Below are positions 36,700 to 49,716 of a stretch of 64,000 bases of DNA, in pieces. The DNA comes from Brassica napus. Its lineage: Eukaryota > Streptophyta > Magnoliopsida > Brassicales > Brassicaceae. A program made the position numbers and the translations under genes. Below the pieces are notes generated by a model that was given only the letters and a program-made list of their open reading frames with translations, made no database searches and was not told where the DNA came from. The DNA lies in NCBI RefSeq assembly GCF_020379485.1, contig NC_063435.1, positions 3,844,001 to 3,908,000 on the forward strand. The letters run 5' to 3'. The first letter of the stretch is position 1. Each line of letters starts with the position of its first letter.

Positions 36700-39600
36700 A
36701 TGTGCCTCCAAAGTTTAACTCTTCTCATCATCTTCACTCTCTTTTACTCACATGCGTTTGCTCTTAAGAAGGTCATCTCTTTCTCTATATTTACGTTGCT
36801 TTTACAAATTAATATGAACATGTTTGATTGTTTAATTGTGTGTACAGTCCTATATAGTGTATTTGGGATCTCACGCCCATCCTTTTACTCTCCTCTCTCA
36901 AGCTCATCTAGATCGTGTTGCTCATTCACATCGCACTTTTCTCGCCTCTTTCTTGGGAAGGTATCATCCTAAAAAATAAGGGTGTTTGATCATTTAATTA
37001 TTTCTCAACACTGCATGAAACAAACCGCCTCTCAATATTGCAGCCATCAAAGTGCAGAAGACGCCATCTTTTACTCATACAAAAGACATATCAATGGCTT
37101 CGCCGCTGTTCTTGACGACAAAAAAGCTTCAGAAATCGCCAGTAAGATCATCGATCCTAAGATTATGGATGCATTTCTCAGTCCCTTTGGTTTCACCTAC
37201 CAAAAATATTAATAAGTTTTTTTGTAAATGTAGAGCATCCAAATGTAGCATCTATATTCTTAAACAAAGGAAGGAAACTGCATACCACTCATTCATGGGA
37301 TTTCATGCTTCTTGAGAAACATGGAGTCGTTCACAAGTCTTCTCTGTGGAAGAAAGCAAGGTTTGGAGAAGACACAATCATCGCTAATCTTGACACAGGT
37401 AAACTTCCAAAGAAATAGTGTGATTTGCTCACAAGTCGAAGTCTATCTATTACAATCATGCTTCATAATAATTATATATGTATATTATAACCGTCAAGAC
37501 CATCTCAAAAGTTCTATTGTTTCCATCAGACTTTTAACAAACTCTATGGCTATATCGGTTACAGTTATTCTAATGCATCATATTAGTTTAAAAAAACAGT
37601 CGCAAAATATTTGGTGTAGTGGACATTTTACTATGTTGTTCTTTGTAAATTTTGGAAGATTTAAAATATGTATATTTATGAAGGTGTGTGGCCTGAGTCA
37701 AAAAGCTTCAGCGATGAAGGGTATGGAGATGTTCCAGCTAGGTGGAAAGGCAGTTGCCACGGTGATGTTCCTTGCAACAGGTTCACATAATCTCTCTTAC
37801 TATCAACAACTTTATTTTAATTTATTTTATTATTGTTTGATTCATCACATGTAACCAGGAAGCTCATTGGAGCAAAATACTTCAACAAAGGCTACTTAGC
37901 GTACGCAAAATTCCCCTCCAACTCTACCTTTGAAACCCCTCGTGACCTCGACGGTCACGGCACCCATACTCTCTCCACAGCGGGAGGAAACTTTGTCCCC
38001 GGAGCCAATGTATTTGGACTTGGCAACGGTACGGCTAGTGGCGGTTCTCCTAAGGCGAGAGTCGCCTCTTACAAAGTGTGCTGGCCTCCTTTTAAAGGTG
38101 CCGAATGCTTTGATGCTGATATCTTGGCAGCGATTGATGCAGCCATCGGTGACGGTGTGGATGTTATATCGGCTTCAGTGGGCGGGGATGCAGGAGATTA
38201 TATGAATGATGGCTTGTCCATTGGTTCCTTCGTAGCAGTCAAGAACGGTGTGACGGTTGTGTGTTCTGCTGGTAACTCGGGGCCTAAACCTGGAACGGTC
38301 TCTAACGTTGCACCATGGATTATAACCGTCGGAGCTAGCTCCATGGATCGGGAGTTTCAAGCATTTGTAGAGCTCAGCAACGGCTCACGCTTCGAGGTTT
38401 TGATCTTAACCTAATAATAGTCCAATATTTATTTATTCCTTGTGCTACAAGTATTGGTTTGAACGCAGGGAACAAGCCTCTCTACGCCTTTGCCTGAAAA
38501 CAAGATGTACGATCTGATCAGTGCCGCTGACGGTAAAGCAGCCAATGCGTCAGCGTTACAAGCGTAAGTAAAAGCTATGTCCATATTTTTCGTAATGCAT
38601 GTAATAAACTAATAACATAAGTACGTATTAACTAGTGTTTGAATATGTATAGATTGTTATGCAAGAAAGATAGCCTAGACCCGGAGAAAGTAAAAGGCAA
38701 GATCGTCGTGTGTCTAAGAGGAGACAACGCACGTGTGGACAAGGGACAACAAGCAGCCACTGCTGGTGCTGTAGGAATGATACTATGCAACGACAAGGCG
38801 AGTGGAAACGAGATCATCTCCGACGCTCATGTTCTTCCCGCTTCTCAGATTAATTACAAAGACGGTGAAGCTGTGTTTTCATACCTAAACTCCACAAAAG
38901 ACCCCAAAGGCTACATAACTGCACCCAACACTCAGCTACACACGAAGCCAGCTCCTTTCATGGCCTCGTTCTCTTCCAGAGGTCCCAACACCATCACACC
39001 AGGAATCCTCAAGCCTGACATAACCGCACCGGGTGTCAACGTTGTAGCCGCCTACACGGAAGCCACAGGCCCTACAGACATAGAATCCGACAACCGTAGA
39101 ACTCCTTTCAACGTCGAATCGGGAACATCCATGTCTTGTCCTCACATCTCCGGCATCGTCGGTCTCTTGAAGACTCTCCGCCCTCAATGGAGCCCCGCCG
39201 CGATCCGTTCCGCCATCATGACTACTTCAAGAACTAGAGATAACACTCGAAAGCCAATGGTTGATGCAACGTTCCACAAAGCAACTCCTTTTGGGTATGG
39301 CGCAGGCCATGTTCAGCCCAATAAAGCTTCCCACCCTGGCCTTGTCTACGATCTCAACACTGGAGACTACTTAGACTTCCTCTGCGCCATTGGTTACGAG
39401 AACAAGGTAGTTCAACTCTTTGCCGATGATCCGCTATACACGTGCCGCGAAGGAGCTAATCTTTTGGACTTCAACTACCCTTCGATCACTGTCCCTAAGC
39501 TCACGGACTCTGTTACAATCACTCGTAAGCTCACGAACGTTGGACCTCCGTCCACGTACAGATCCTATTTCCATGCGCCCCTTGGAGTTGAAGTCTCCGT

Positions 39601-39766
39601 AGAGCCGAAACAGCTCACGTTCAGCAAAGTTGGTGAGGAGAAGATGTTTCAGATGACTATCGGGGCCACGTCAGAGAAGGCTTTAGGGTACGTCTTTGGA
39701 GAGCTGACGTGGACTGATTCAAAACACTACGTCAGGACTCCCATTGTCGTCCAACTTTCAAGCTAG
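36700..39766 (+). CDS. SBT5.4: Subtilisin-like serine protease SBT5.4
   Basis: Eight exons: 36700-36771, 36848-36960, 37044-37141, 37234-37398, 37684-37780, 37859-38396, 38469-38563, 38653-39766; 763 residues with all phases closing. A signal peptide (1 to about 20, ending SHAFA) is followed by the I9 propeptide ([12 protein letters not shown] to about 105), then the peptidase S8 domain. The catalytic triad is Asp148 (NLDTG), His215 (DGHGTH) and Ser552 (GTSMSCPH), with oxyanion Asn321 (SAGNSGP). A PA domain interrupts the catalytic part ([18 protein letters not shown]), and an Fn3-like C-terminal domain ends [18 protein letters not shown]. All functional residues are present. Plant SBTs are secreted to the apoplast and process peptides or wall proteins. 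Position next to ZAT12 and MBD7 matches At5g59810 (SBT5.4). Multiple exons are normal for the SBT5 clade. Confidence 0.94.
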
Positions 39767-40179
39767 TCTCTAGCTACTTTATTCATCACTCTACTTTTTT
39801 ATTTTATCTTTTGGAGTTTATTTTTATATCGAACATTCCATTAGTTTTGGATAATATTTAATTTTTGAGCTAAGTTTGGCAGCTTAATGTTTAAAAAACC
39901 AATTCGACATGCATAATCTAATCTTTTCTAGGATAATATTGTAGTTTCAGATAGTTTTATGCGATAATATTTTGCCAAGTGGGCTCAAGACCAACCAATT
40001 AGGATCTTCTTTTATTGTTTTTTTAAACTTTCCAATTTAATTTTTTTTGGGAAACTATAGAAGCACTAGATGCAATGTAACAATGTCTTTGAATTTTTCT
40101 TTGAGCAACCAATGTCTTTTGAATATAATTTTACATTCATTCGGAAAAAAAAAATATTTTGCCAAGTGCAAGTTTGCGT
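39767..40179. other. SBT5.4 3' flank
   Basis: 3' UTR and AT-rich spacer; nothing else seen. Confidence 0.35.
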
Positions 40180-40285
40180 GTTAGTGACAAGGGTACTACA
40201 TAAAGTGTGCCTGGTTTCTTGACCCGCTAAAACGGCAGCGATCGTCGTCTCGTGGCAGCAAAGGCAGTGTTGAAACTGTAAGTCA
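40180..40285 (+). pseudogene. Relic of the MBD7 5' end
   Basis: GGGTACTACATAAAGTG, CTTGACCC, then AAAGGCAGTGTTGAAACTGTAAGT repeat in the same order the blocks found at 40840-41060 (ACTACATAAAGTGCG, CTTGACCC, AAAGGCAGTGTCGATACCGTAAGT), about 620-780 bp downstream. The last block is the end of MBD7 exon 1 with its donor. Most of the exon between is missing, so this is a decayed partial duplicate. Confidence 0.6.
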
Positions 40286-40939
40286 AAGCTGAGATTTTTC
40301 TGATTGCTGATTGTTTTTGAAGCAAAAATGTGAAACCTTTTTGAAAATTTGGTCTCAAGAAGAATAAAGTCGTGATTTTTAGTGCAATTGGAATTGATAT
40401 GGAGACATGATCAGCACTAATCATGTCTTATGTGCAATGGAAGTGTATAATTGGGACCAAATTTGTGTCACATTTTTCTTTGTTATTGCTTGGAAGACAT
40501 ATCTTGGAGAGTTATCTTCGGAAAAAACACAAAGGAGTTATGGTTATAAATTTATAATCACGAAAGTAATGATGTAATTGTTCTTGTCTACGTGATAAAA
40601 ATCGCTCAGCTCATAAATGCTATAGACTATATAGTAGTGGGATAATACTAATATTTAATTTCTCATAATATTTTGTGCAAACTTTTTATTGTGACAAGTG
40701 TTAATGTGACTGAACGAAATGTAATTATTTAATTTCTCCTAATGTTTATGTTGACATAATATTTTGACAAGTGCTAATTTGAGTGAGCGAGACAAATGGA
40801 TTGTGCTTTATCCGGGTCCCAGTGACAAAAGGAGTACGAGACGTACTACATAAAGTGCGAGTGTGTATTGGCTAAGCTTGACCCATTACTAAACCTCACT
40901 CGGGTTACTGGATTACATTACACCCGGCAACCAAAAGAG

Positions 40940-41792
40940 ATGCAGACGAGTCTTCCACAGGACCTTGTCCCTCTCGTCAAGTTTCCGCCGCGCCACCGTC
41001 GCGAACCCCAGCTGTACATCGTGGACCCCACTTCGAAAGGCAGTGTCGATACCGTAAGTGACCCAGATCTTGCCATCGTAGAGTGAAGAAAAATCTCATC
41101 TTTCCTTTTTTGGTGTGTGTCAGTGCTTTAACGAGCCAGGGAGTGGTAGAGAGATTTCATCTCTAGTATCTGTTCAAAGACACTTGGTTGGAGAAGTAGA
41201 CGACAGACGCTTGTCTCGAAGTCCAAAGTTTTATGAGAAACGCAGAACCGAACAGGTCTCTATTTGATATGTGGACAAGCATATGGGGGGGTTCTTGTCT
41301 GAAATCACCGTGTTTTGGAATTTGCAGGGTAATCGCGTTGCTTCCAAGGATTTCCGTTTGCCTAGAGGATGGACCGTTAAGGAGGTTCCGAGGAGAAACT
41401 CCCCTCGTAGTATTGATAAGGTGCTTATGACTGACAAAAGGAATCAGCAAGTTTCACATGTGGGCTAGTTAAGTGTAAGAAGGATTGAACAAAGAAGTAT
41501 CACTAACCATTTGTATTGGTTCGTTGCAGTATTATACAGAGCAAGAAACGGGAAAACGGTTCCGGTCCCTTGTTTCCGCTGAGCGGTACTTGAACTCTGT
41601 TGGGAACGGTACAGTTGCGTCGGTTTTGCACTCTGTTCCGGTAAGTTTTTCTAAGCTTTTGTCATCATTTAGAAGGGTAAAAGATTTAACAGGATGAACA
41701 GGTTTGACGTTGGTTTTCTTCTTTAACACCCTTGTCAGCTTTTGGCGATTTGTAATGGTACTGGATATGCGCCGGTGAAGTACACGCAATGA
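40940..41792 (+). CDS. MBD7: Methyl-CpG-binding-domain protein MBD7, shortened
   Basis: Five exons: 40940-41053, 41124-41255, 41328-41420, 41530-41640, 41739-41792; all junctions phase 0; 167 residues. One complete MBD lies at about 88-137 (DFRLPRGWTVKEVPRR, then YYTEQETGKRFRSLVSAERY). Exon 2 (CFNEPGSGREISSLVSVQRH) is the second half of another MBD whose first half, including the tryptophan, is missing: exon 1 goes straight from VDPTS to KGSVDT. Arabidopsis MBD7 (At5g59800) has about 306 residues and three MBDs and binds methylated CpG to limit silencing. Here the last exons look like a join of the second and third MBD regions. The frame is intact, so it may be a functional short protein. The exon model is by eye, and I cannot exclude that an unusual splice form restores more. 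Confidence 0.78.
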
Positions 41793-43580
41793 CAGGTCTT
41801 TTAACCAAAATATGATTTTACTCCAGTGAAGTCACTCGCCTACTGCAAGATCTATATGTATTTGTATGGTCTCTATCTAATCTTGAATGTACAGCAACAA
41901 GTCTGACTGTTTAACAGACTAAGATTATGCACAGTTTCTTTTTGTTCCTGTGCAAAAGATTATTTAGTTTTCTTTCAATTTATTGATGAAAAACTACAAA
42001 CAGTATATGAATTGATATGTATTTAGCAAATGATCATGTCTACAACGGGTGTCTAATTCGAGAGAGGGAAAAGATTGATCCATGTCCTATATAGCAATAT
42101 ACTCTATACATTTTTGGTCAAGAACCTTAGGATCTAATCCAACATTCTTTTTCTTGAATGAATGTTAAATTGTATTCATCAAAAAACCTTATGTACATCA
42201 AGTGCTACGATGGTGTTTATAATGTAGAATAAGGTATACTCTGGAGCCAAACCTAGTCTACTCTGGAGCCAAACCAAATTCTCAAGCCTTCATCATACTT
42301 GCGATCCCCTGTCTTCGAATGGTAGAAAGTCAGTTCCTGACTGTTTTGACTATGGTTTTTGTGAGCTGAGCTGCGTCGAGGGTAATGAGTTCTCTCCATG
42401 CCTTCTACGATTGCTTTCCCTCCATATCATGTGGGTGGTTGTTTGAAATGTGTACCTCATGCATGAGGAATAGCCGAACTCGCTCTTGATGGTGATCCAT
42501 CAAAAGTGTAGGAATCTAACCCAATATTAGTTACTAATACATGAGTTAGAATATGTTAATAACGAATAACTCTATATTTCATGTCATTTTCGACAGGAAA
42601 CTGGAAAAAGTATAAATCTTGACACTAAAGATCAAAGAAGCTAACCCAAACAAAGTCATCTGTTTCTATCCTTTATGTTATTTAATCACTAATTATAGTT
42701 GTCTTGTTTCACTATTTGATAGCATGGTTCATGTTGTAAGTATAATGGATGTCCACTCTAGTAAATGCTATTGTGGGGTTAATGTATCTCTTTCTTTGAC
42801 ATAGAAATTTACTATGATATAAATGAAAGAAGACTTTGAAAAGCAGTGCTACTGAAGACTTCTAGATATAGGTAAATGGAAACTTCTAAGTTTTCAAAGT
42901 CAAAAGACAACATTGTTGGTTATTGAAATTTCTATTGGTATGATTATTAAAATATTTATACATGCTACAATTTGAAATCGGAGTTGACGCCAAAAGGGTA
43001 CGAATAAGCTAAAATTAAAAGTCACATACTTTTTCTGAATTATAAATTTGTAACCTCAAGGCATCACCCCAACATTGACTCTTTGCTGTTTTATAATCTC
43101 AAGGACAAATATCACTTTACCACATTTCGATGGCACTTATTCCATATACAATTATGATTTCGAGGTAATTTCCAGTAACAAATATTTTGACTCCCCTAAC
43201 AAATCACGCCAAACTAGTCAATTTGTAAATTTATAAGTATATGCTAAACTGTAAAAAATATTACATTCAAACAGAGTTGTCAATTGAATCTAACTGAGAG
43301 TTATAAGCGAGATTCCCAATAACTTATGAGGTAAAATAAAACGAGTCTGAAATTAACCTCAAAGTACACCTAGGCTCAAACTACAAGATTTTTATATGTA
43401 CCCATCATGTTTACTCTTTAACTTTTTGGGCACCCACTGGGGTTTTTAGTAGTAGTTACCTACACATATTACAATGCTTACAAGTTACAACTACTCATCA
43501 TTCCCTATTCTTCATTTCTTTGTTATTAAACCCACACAATAAGCTTGTCTGACTCCGTGCCGTTTCATTGCAGATTTTTG
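41793..43580. other. Spacer between convergent MBD7 and SOSEKI5
   Basis: 3' flanks of both genes. A short tandem repeat of ACTCTGGAGCCAAACC occurs at about 42238 and 42260. No gene recognised. Confidence 0.4.
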
Positions 43581-45432
43581 TTACTGATGCACACCATTGT
43601 TCCTTAGAGCCACCGACTTTGGTTTCCTAGGAATACACTTTGCTCGAACCGCCTCTTCTTCATCCTTCTCAGTCGTTGGTCCCATTCTTGAACTCCTAAT
43701 ACATAATGACATATTGAATTATTATTATAACATTCACATATATCTCATATTTGTGTTGAAAAGAAATCTACTATGAAGACATGTTTGAAAGACACACCAA
43801 AACGTACTTCTCTACTTTTTACCATTTTGAGCTCTTCAATCAACCCACGCCATAACCAATTATTGGGCATGTACAGGAAGTAAATATAACAAAACGAAAG
43901 CAGACTACGCGCCGTTTCTTATCAATGCTAGTGAACTGCTCGACGTTTTCAAATCCATTAATTTATTTTTACCTGTCAGCATTGTAAGAAGAGGATCTTT
44001 GCAAAGCAGGAACCAGCTCCTTCTTGGTCTCAATCAAACTGCCGCTAAAATACTCTTTATCTTCCAATTTTACCCTTCCAAAACTCTCTAACTCCTTCTC
44101 TGCCCTCTCCAGACTGTTATCCCCTGCTCCTCGCGTTACCGTACGCCCAGTCAACGACAGCCCATGATCTTTCAACAAAACAGGCCCACACTCCTTAAAC
44201 GACATCGTACCGCACGAGATCAGCTGCATCAACACAGCCGAAGCCCTCATCCTCCCGCTCGACAAGCTCTCGACCGTCCGATGTTCGCTGGCGCTCTCGT
44301 TTTGACGCAATATCAGCCGTCCATCTGCTTTGATCAGATTCTCCAAAGTCTCGGGGCTCGAATCCGACGGCGGAGGAGAAATCTCGTCTCTGCTCAGCTC
44401 AGTGCTCTGATTCTCGCATCTCGCCGGACTTTCCACCTCCTCCTCTTTCGCCGGCTTTCTCCGCCGCCTTCGATCCTCCGTCTGCGTGGCAGCGTCCGCG
44501 GCGACTCTGCGAGTCGACTCGGCGCTAGACTCGGTTGTTGCTTTGTAGACCTTGTACTCGCTGAGATCGATAGAGCTCCACGACTGGTTTCGCCGGCGAC
44601 TCGCCGGCGAGACGGAGTTGGAGTTTTTCTCTGGGTTTAGAGAGCTCGTATCTCTAAACGACGTCGTTCCGAGGAGGCTCCTGGGGTTAGAGAGGAGACA
44701 AGAATCAAGAACCTCGGAGCCTTTGAGTACATACTCTTGACCTTGAACAGGGAAGATGAAGTCGTCCTCGGACAAGTCGTGCCACACAAATCCATTTTTG
44801 TAGCTCCTGAAATGTCAGAAGATCGGACGGTTTAGGTTTAAAAAGGCAGATGAATAAATAGAATCGACGGTGGAGGAGATACGGTTACCTTTTGGAAGAC
44901 CAAGAGTAGAGACTTGCCATGCCTTTCCCTCTAAGATCATTCAAACGGTTTATCACATCTGAAAAGAGTTGGAATAACATTAGAAAGTTTTTGAAGATAC
45001 AATTTGAAAAGTTGCCACCTTTATCACTGTTCTGTTCCAGGAATAGTAATAAAGAGTAAACAGCCAAAGAGAAAAGAGAGTTTCAAAACCTTTTGAACTC
45101 AAAAAGCAACTTTTTATTTTATTTTTGAAAAGCATGTCTTTTTCGGTTGCGGATCAAGAAAAGATGTGAGAAAACTTCAAAAGGGTTTAGTTATTACCTT
45201 TGAGATAGAGACCATCGGTGGAAGAAAGAGTGACTTCAATGAAATGAGGATGGTCGAGCTGACCATTCCGGCAGAGATAATAGACGACAGGGACTTTCCG
45301 GTTAAGAGTCGGTTTATGACGAGGCTCAGTCCAGATCCGGTTCCGGTCAGGACTGGTGTCTTGTTGGTCTCTAGATCTCCTGGGGACCAAGTAGTTGCTA
45401 TCTGGTGTTGCTCTGAACGCTCTTGAACTCAT
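43581..45432 (-). CDS. SOK5: SOSEKI-family polarity protein (DUF966)
   Basis: Four exons on the minus strand: 45198-45432, 44889-44958, 43973-44806 and 43581-43695; 417 residues. The N-terminal DIX-like polymerisation domain (about 46-135) contains [39 protein letters not shown] and [18 protein letters not shown] disordered middle ([32 protein letters not shown]) leads to a second conserved block, [20 protein letters not shown]. The end is [22 protein letters not shown] proteins localise to cell corners or edges and polymerise through the DIX-like domain. Synteny indicates At5g59790 (SOK5). The frame is open upstream to 45735, but [19 protein letters not shown] matches the family N-terminus, so I start at 45432. 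Confidence 0.92.
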
Positions 45433-46208
45433 TATTTTGTGTTTTTTGTTTGTTGGAAGTGATGGAATGAAAACAGAGGAAGAACACGAAGTGAGAGTTA
45501 TTGGGGGAGAGTTATGAGGGAAGTGATGTTGATGGAAAGACAAAAATCTTTTGTTTATGAGTTTTGGATTTATAGAAAGTAAAATGAAGAAGAGTGATGG
45601 AGAGGAGAGAGGGGAGTTTTTTGAAAAATGGGATGCGAGAGACAAATGACTACACAACAAATAAAACTTTGGTCTCAATCTCTCTCTTCTGGTTACTCTG
45701 ATATCAGCTCTTACTTTACGCCAGTAGAAAAGCATTTTCTAAAGTCAATGTCATTTAAATTCCTGTCATACCTAATTGGCTAATTCTATTATTTTGGGAG
45801 TTTGTTTTAGGGGAGTATTTTTCAAATTTGAAATTTTGTATAAGGGGTTTGGTAGAGATTTTGAATAAGTAATTAATCATTTCATTGTTAGACTAATGTT
45901 TGTATTTTGAACTAGGGTAATTAATTCAATCTCTAATAGAGAATAACATTAGGTTTTGAAGGCTACCCGAAAAGAAACATCAGATTTTGGAAGAATTTTC
46001 AAAATTTCAGCTTTTTCAAATTAGAAGACCACTAAGTTTCAGTTTTATGGGACCTTCGTGTTATTTGTATTTTTTAAAGAATATTAAGTAATAAAAACGT
46101 TACAATTTAGTAAGTTTGGTGTACATTTTTGTATAAGTTCATAATGTTATTAGATCGGAAGATCATCGACTTAGTGATCCTTTTATGTCATTATATTTCT
46201 ATTTACTA
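45433..46208. other. Promoter region of SOSEKI5
   Basis: CT-rich leader (minus strand) at 45440-45700, then AT-rich sequence up to a Helitron. No other feature. Confidence 0.4.
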
Positions 46209-46719
46209 TCCTTTATATATTAATTAAAAATTATTATAATATTTTTTCATAGACACGTGTTATCAGAATGATGATTTTTATGATATAGGTTGATCCATCT
46301 AAACATATATTATATTTAATTAAACTTATTATCAAATTGATTATATAAAAGTGCACAAAAGAATATTTCCATTATTTACTTAAATAAAAGTTACGAAATT
46401 ACCTAATATGACTAACATATATATGACGATTATTGATTATGAATAATAAATATTAGATAATAATTGTTGTATCATCTTTTTTTTTTAATTTTATATTATT
46501 GAAAGAAATCAAACAATCACGGTAAACATATAATAAAAATTTAGATTTTTTCTTATATTTTTTATTTTGAATTTGTTTTAAACAATTATAAATTATTAAA
46601 AATGTTTAAAATCCCACATTGAAATTTTTGTGATCAATGTCTTAACTTTTGTTTTTGTTATAACAAGATACAAATGATCATAAAATCGTATGAATATGAA
46701 GCCTCATTTAATAGATATT

Positions 46720-46756
<37 letters not shown>

Positions 46757-47208
46757 CTATCTTAGTATTGTTTAAATTAAACTACAAATCAAATTAAAAT
46801 AGATAAGTACGTTAATTTCAAAATTTTCATTGAAAATGTATTGAGATCTTAATATTTCATATATTGATTTTTTTTTTGATTAATGGGTTAAATTTGTTTA
46901 TTAGAACAAATATACAAATGTTAATAAAATCATATGTGTAGAATCTCTCAATAATAAATATTTATATTAAAATATACTATATATATGTCAATATCATTAT
47001 ATACCATATAAAATAAATAAAATAATTATTTTGATTTATTTACCAAAAACATTATTGTAGATAAACAAGATGTATTGTTTTGATTTATGTGATTATTCTA
47101 ATTTAATTATATACATAATACGTAACTGAACACAAAATAAATAATAATATATAAAAATTATTTGTATAGATAATGTTCATTCCGTGTAAGACGTGAATCT
47201 TAATCTAG
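46209..47208 (+). mobile_element. Non-autonomous Helitron, plus orientation
   Basis: Starts A|TCCTTTATATATTAA at 46209 and ends ATTCCGTG..CGTGAAT, TCTTAATCTAG at 47205-47208 followed by T. Exactly 1000 bp, no ORF. Same family as 11556-12603, with matching ends (ATTCCGYG hairpin, TCTTAAYCTAG) and interior, in the opposite orientation. Confidence 0.72.
46723..46750. repeat. (AT)14 microsatellite
   Basis: Uninterrupted AT dinucleotide run within the Helitron. Confidence 0.95.
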
Positions 47209-48205
47209 TTACTAATATAATATGCCTATAAATTATGTACAATTGACCAATAAACTTACGTACTTACGAGATATTATATAATTTTTTGGTAAAAGAGATT
47301 ATATATAATTCATGTACATGTTTGATACACTTAAATAAAACTACAAAAGACAAAAAAAACTTATATGTACTGTTTCTAGTTTTTTTTTTGTACTTTTTCT
47401 AGAATTAAAAGTTGTCAATACGAATAAACCAAATTATCGGAGGCATAACTACATTAAGTGGACTAATTTAATAAGGTTTGTGCAGTATATCGAGTCAAGC
47501 ATCGCGCTATTAAAAGCGTTTTAAAGTGTTCACAAGATTTTAAAGTGTTAATGAAGTTGACTAATGGATACCAGTTAAGAGTCTTATTGACTACAAGTAT
47601 GAAAGCGACAATTTTAAATGTGTCGTCCGTTTCAACTACTACTTGTTATCCGTGGACCTCTACCACTTGGCATATCCTCATAAGCTTACTGCTTACAAAA
47701 CAGTGATACAAAAAGGTGAAAACGGAGGTCCATATACTGGCAACTATGATCTCTATGCAGACTATTCTAGGGACGTAGGCTTCTTATGTTCGAAATTTAC
47801 AGTCTCGAATGTTTTCAAACACACCCACAGAAAATACATAATTGATAATTTTTATAACGCTTTGGTCGCAAATTCACAACTGAAGTTAATATAGCATCAT
47901 CCTCACGGGCACGACGAGAAATTGTTTCACCTTCATGCTGCAAGGCTACAAGCCACCACAATAAAGTTAAACTTTTAGGTGCGGGCCACAATGAAATGAA
48001 ACCATGACTGGTGTTTTGTCATTTAAAAATCATATAGATTTCTCTTTTTCATTTAAATGTTTATGTCTTCCTCGAAGGAAAAAGGTTATACTTTGACTTT
48101 TTTTTTATCATGACAATGAGTTCACGGACAGTGGATCAATGTGGTCCCTTGAAGAGATTTTTTGATCAACTGTTTCTTTCATCAGCTGCATTATTATGTA
48201 ATTGT
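47209..48205. other. Spacer without recognisable gene
   Basis: A plus-strand frame at 47643-47894 (YHLAYPHKLTAYKTVIQKGE and onward) looks mildly protein-like but matches no family I know and lacks an ATG start. Rest unremarkable. Confidence 0.35.
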
Positions 48206-48218
48206 ATACGGTCTGAGT

Positions 48219-49132
48219 ATAATTAAAAAGTTGAGAGAGAAAAAGGCGAGCGACCGGCGCGTGGTGGCTCGTTCAGCACCGCCGCCGGTCACAACCTCGG
48301 TATTTCTTCCTCTGTGTGTGGTTCTAGTTTGGTTTGTGACTGTGACTCAATTTTGAGAGATGTGCTTCGATCAAATCAATGAAACCCTAGATCTGTTGTA
48401 GATTTTTGATAAAAGCTCCGGATCTGATGATTCACGGTGTGGTTTAGCCACAAGGCTTTTGTTTAGAAATCTGTGCTTGGATTTGGTGAATTTTGTTGTG
48501 TTGCATATCTCTGGATTTCTTGTGTGGCTCTCTCCTTTTCAGTTTTAATCTAAGTGGGTGGAGTTTGTCGTGGATTCCTCTGATCCGTCTTTATGTCGTT
48601 CGTGGCCTGTGCTCTTGGTGCTCCGGATTAGGTGGGCTTGGCTCCTAGTTGCTGGTTCAGATCTTGTGGAGATTTGATTTTGGTGTGGCTTCATTACTTG
48701 GCGTTTCTCAGTCTTGTACGACTCATCTGTTTCCGGAGGTTGATTGAATCTGAAGGTTCTCCCTTACCAGTTTGTGAAGCTTGTGTTACTTGGTTCTTGA
48801 GGTGTATCCTCGTTGTACTAGGAGGGAGTGGTTTTATGGTGGTTTGGCCAGGGGCATTCCCGTTTAACAACTTTCATAGACTCTCTATCATTTAGATTTC
48901 TCTGTTTTGTTGAGCGTGCTATCAGTGGTCCATGAGTCTTGTTACTCAGCTTAAAATGTTGGTCTGTAAGTGCCCTGGTTTGTTATTGTTTGGGCTTCTG
49001 TTGTCCTTTATGGGTTCTAGGTTCCGGAGACATTGTGTTGTCTGTCGGATTAGCTAACCACGGCATATCTTCGTCCGTTGGTCATGTATGTTTCATCGTT
49101 TGATAATATAATCACTTGAAGGGAAAAAAAAA
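48219..49132 (+). mobile_element. Poly(A) retroposon with 13-bp target duplication
   Basis: A 914-bp GC-richer insert ends in a run of ten or more A and is flanked by ATACGGTCTGAGT (48206-48218 and 49133-49145). No coding frame of note. Same general class as 29876-30695 (length 0.8-0.9 kb, long TSD, poly(A), non-coding) though the sequences are not obviously the same family. Sadhu-like by inference. Confidence 0.75.
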
Positions 49133-49145
49133 ATACGGTCTGAGT

Positions 49146-49706
49146 CACTGGACATAGATACACTTATAAAATCCAACTATTCTCTTCCATTCATCGAATG
49201 GCTCTCATACTCCGACTGAGATTTATCAATACACCGCTTGTTGTAATACACAAACATCTCACATTCGTTTTTCTTCATATTTTGATTCTTTTGGGTCATA
49301 CATCTCTTCTTCAATGAAGATGGATGATAATTACATTTGTATAGCTTTAAATTGGTATTTTGTTCGGTCAATAAATAACCTAAATAATGAATACAAACAC
49401 TGTTGTATCAGATATTCAACAGTTTTTGTTTTTAGATTCCAGTGTATAGTGAATTAGTGATATCAGGTTAACTAGGCATAGTTTTAAATAGTATGACAAA
49501 ATATCAAAGCTGACATAACAATGGCCAACAAAAATAAAAACAAAACAAAACTGCCGTCGGTCGTCCATTCCATTTTTGTTTATTCACGTGGGAACTCAAA
49601 CATATGGAGTAGTGTTGTTTATTAGTAACAAATAAATTACTATCCACATTAACTAGTTTTGATACAACCAAGACACTATACTTTGTTCCATTTATTGTTC
49701 CTCCAA
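49146..49706. other. Spacer, no gene seen
   Basis: AT-rich with no recognisable feature. Short minus frames (49177-49371, 49504-49752) show no motif. Confidence 0.35.
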
Positions 49707-49716
49707 GCTGAATACG

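Noticed and set aside
44164..44640. Plus-strand open frame of 158 codons
   Set aside because: Antisense to SOSEKI5 exon 3, with no independent support.
45433..45735. In-frame N-terminal extension of SOSEKI5
   Set aside because: Sequence is CT-rich leader-like, and [17 protein letters not shown] matches the known family N-terminus.
48632..48895. Plus frame of 87 codons as a gene
   Set aside because: It lies inside the poly(A) retroposon, which shows no coding pattern.
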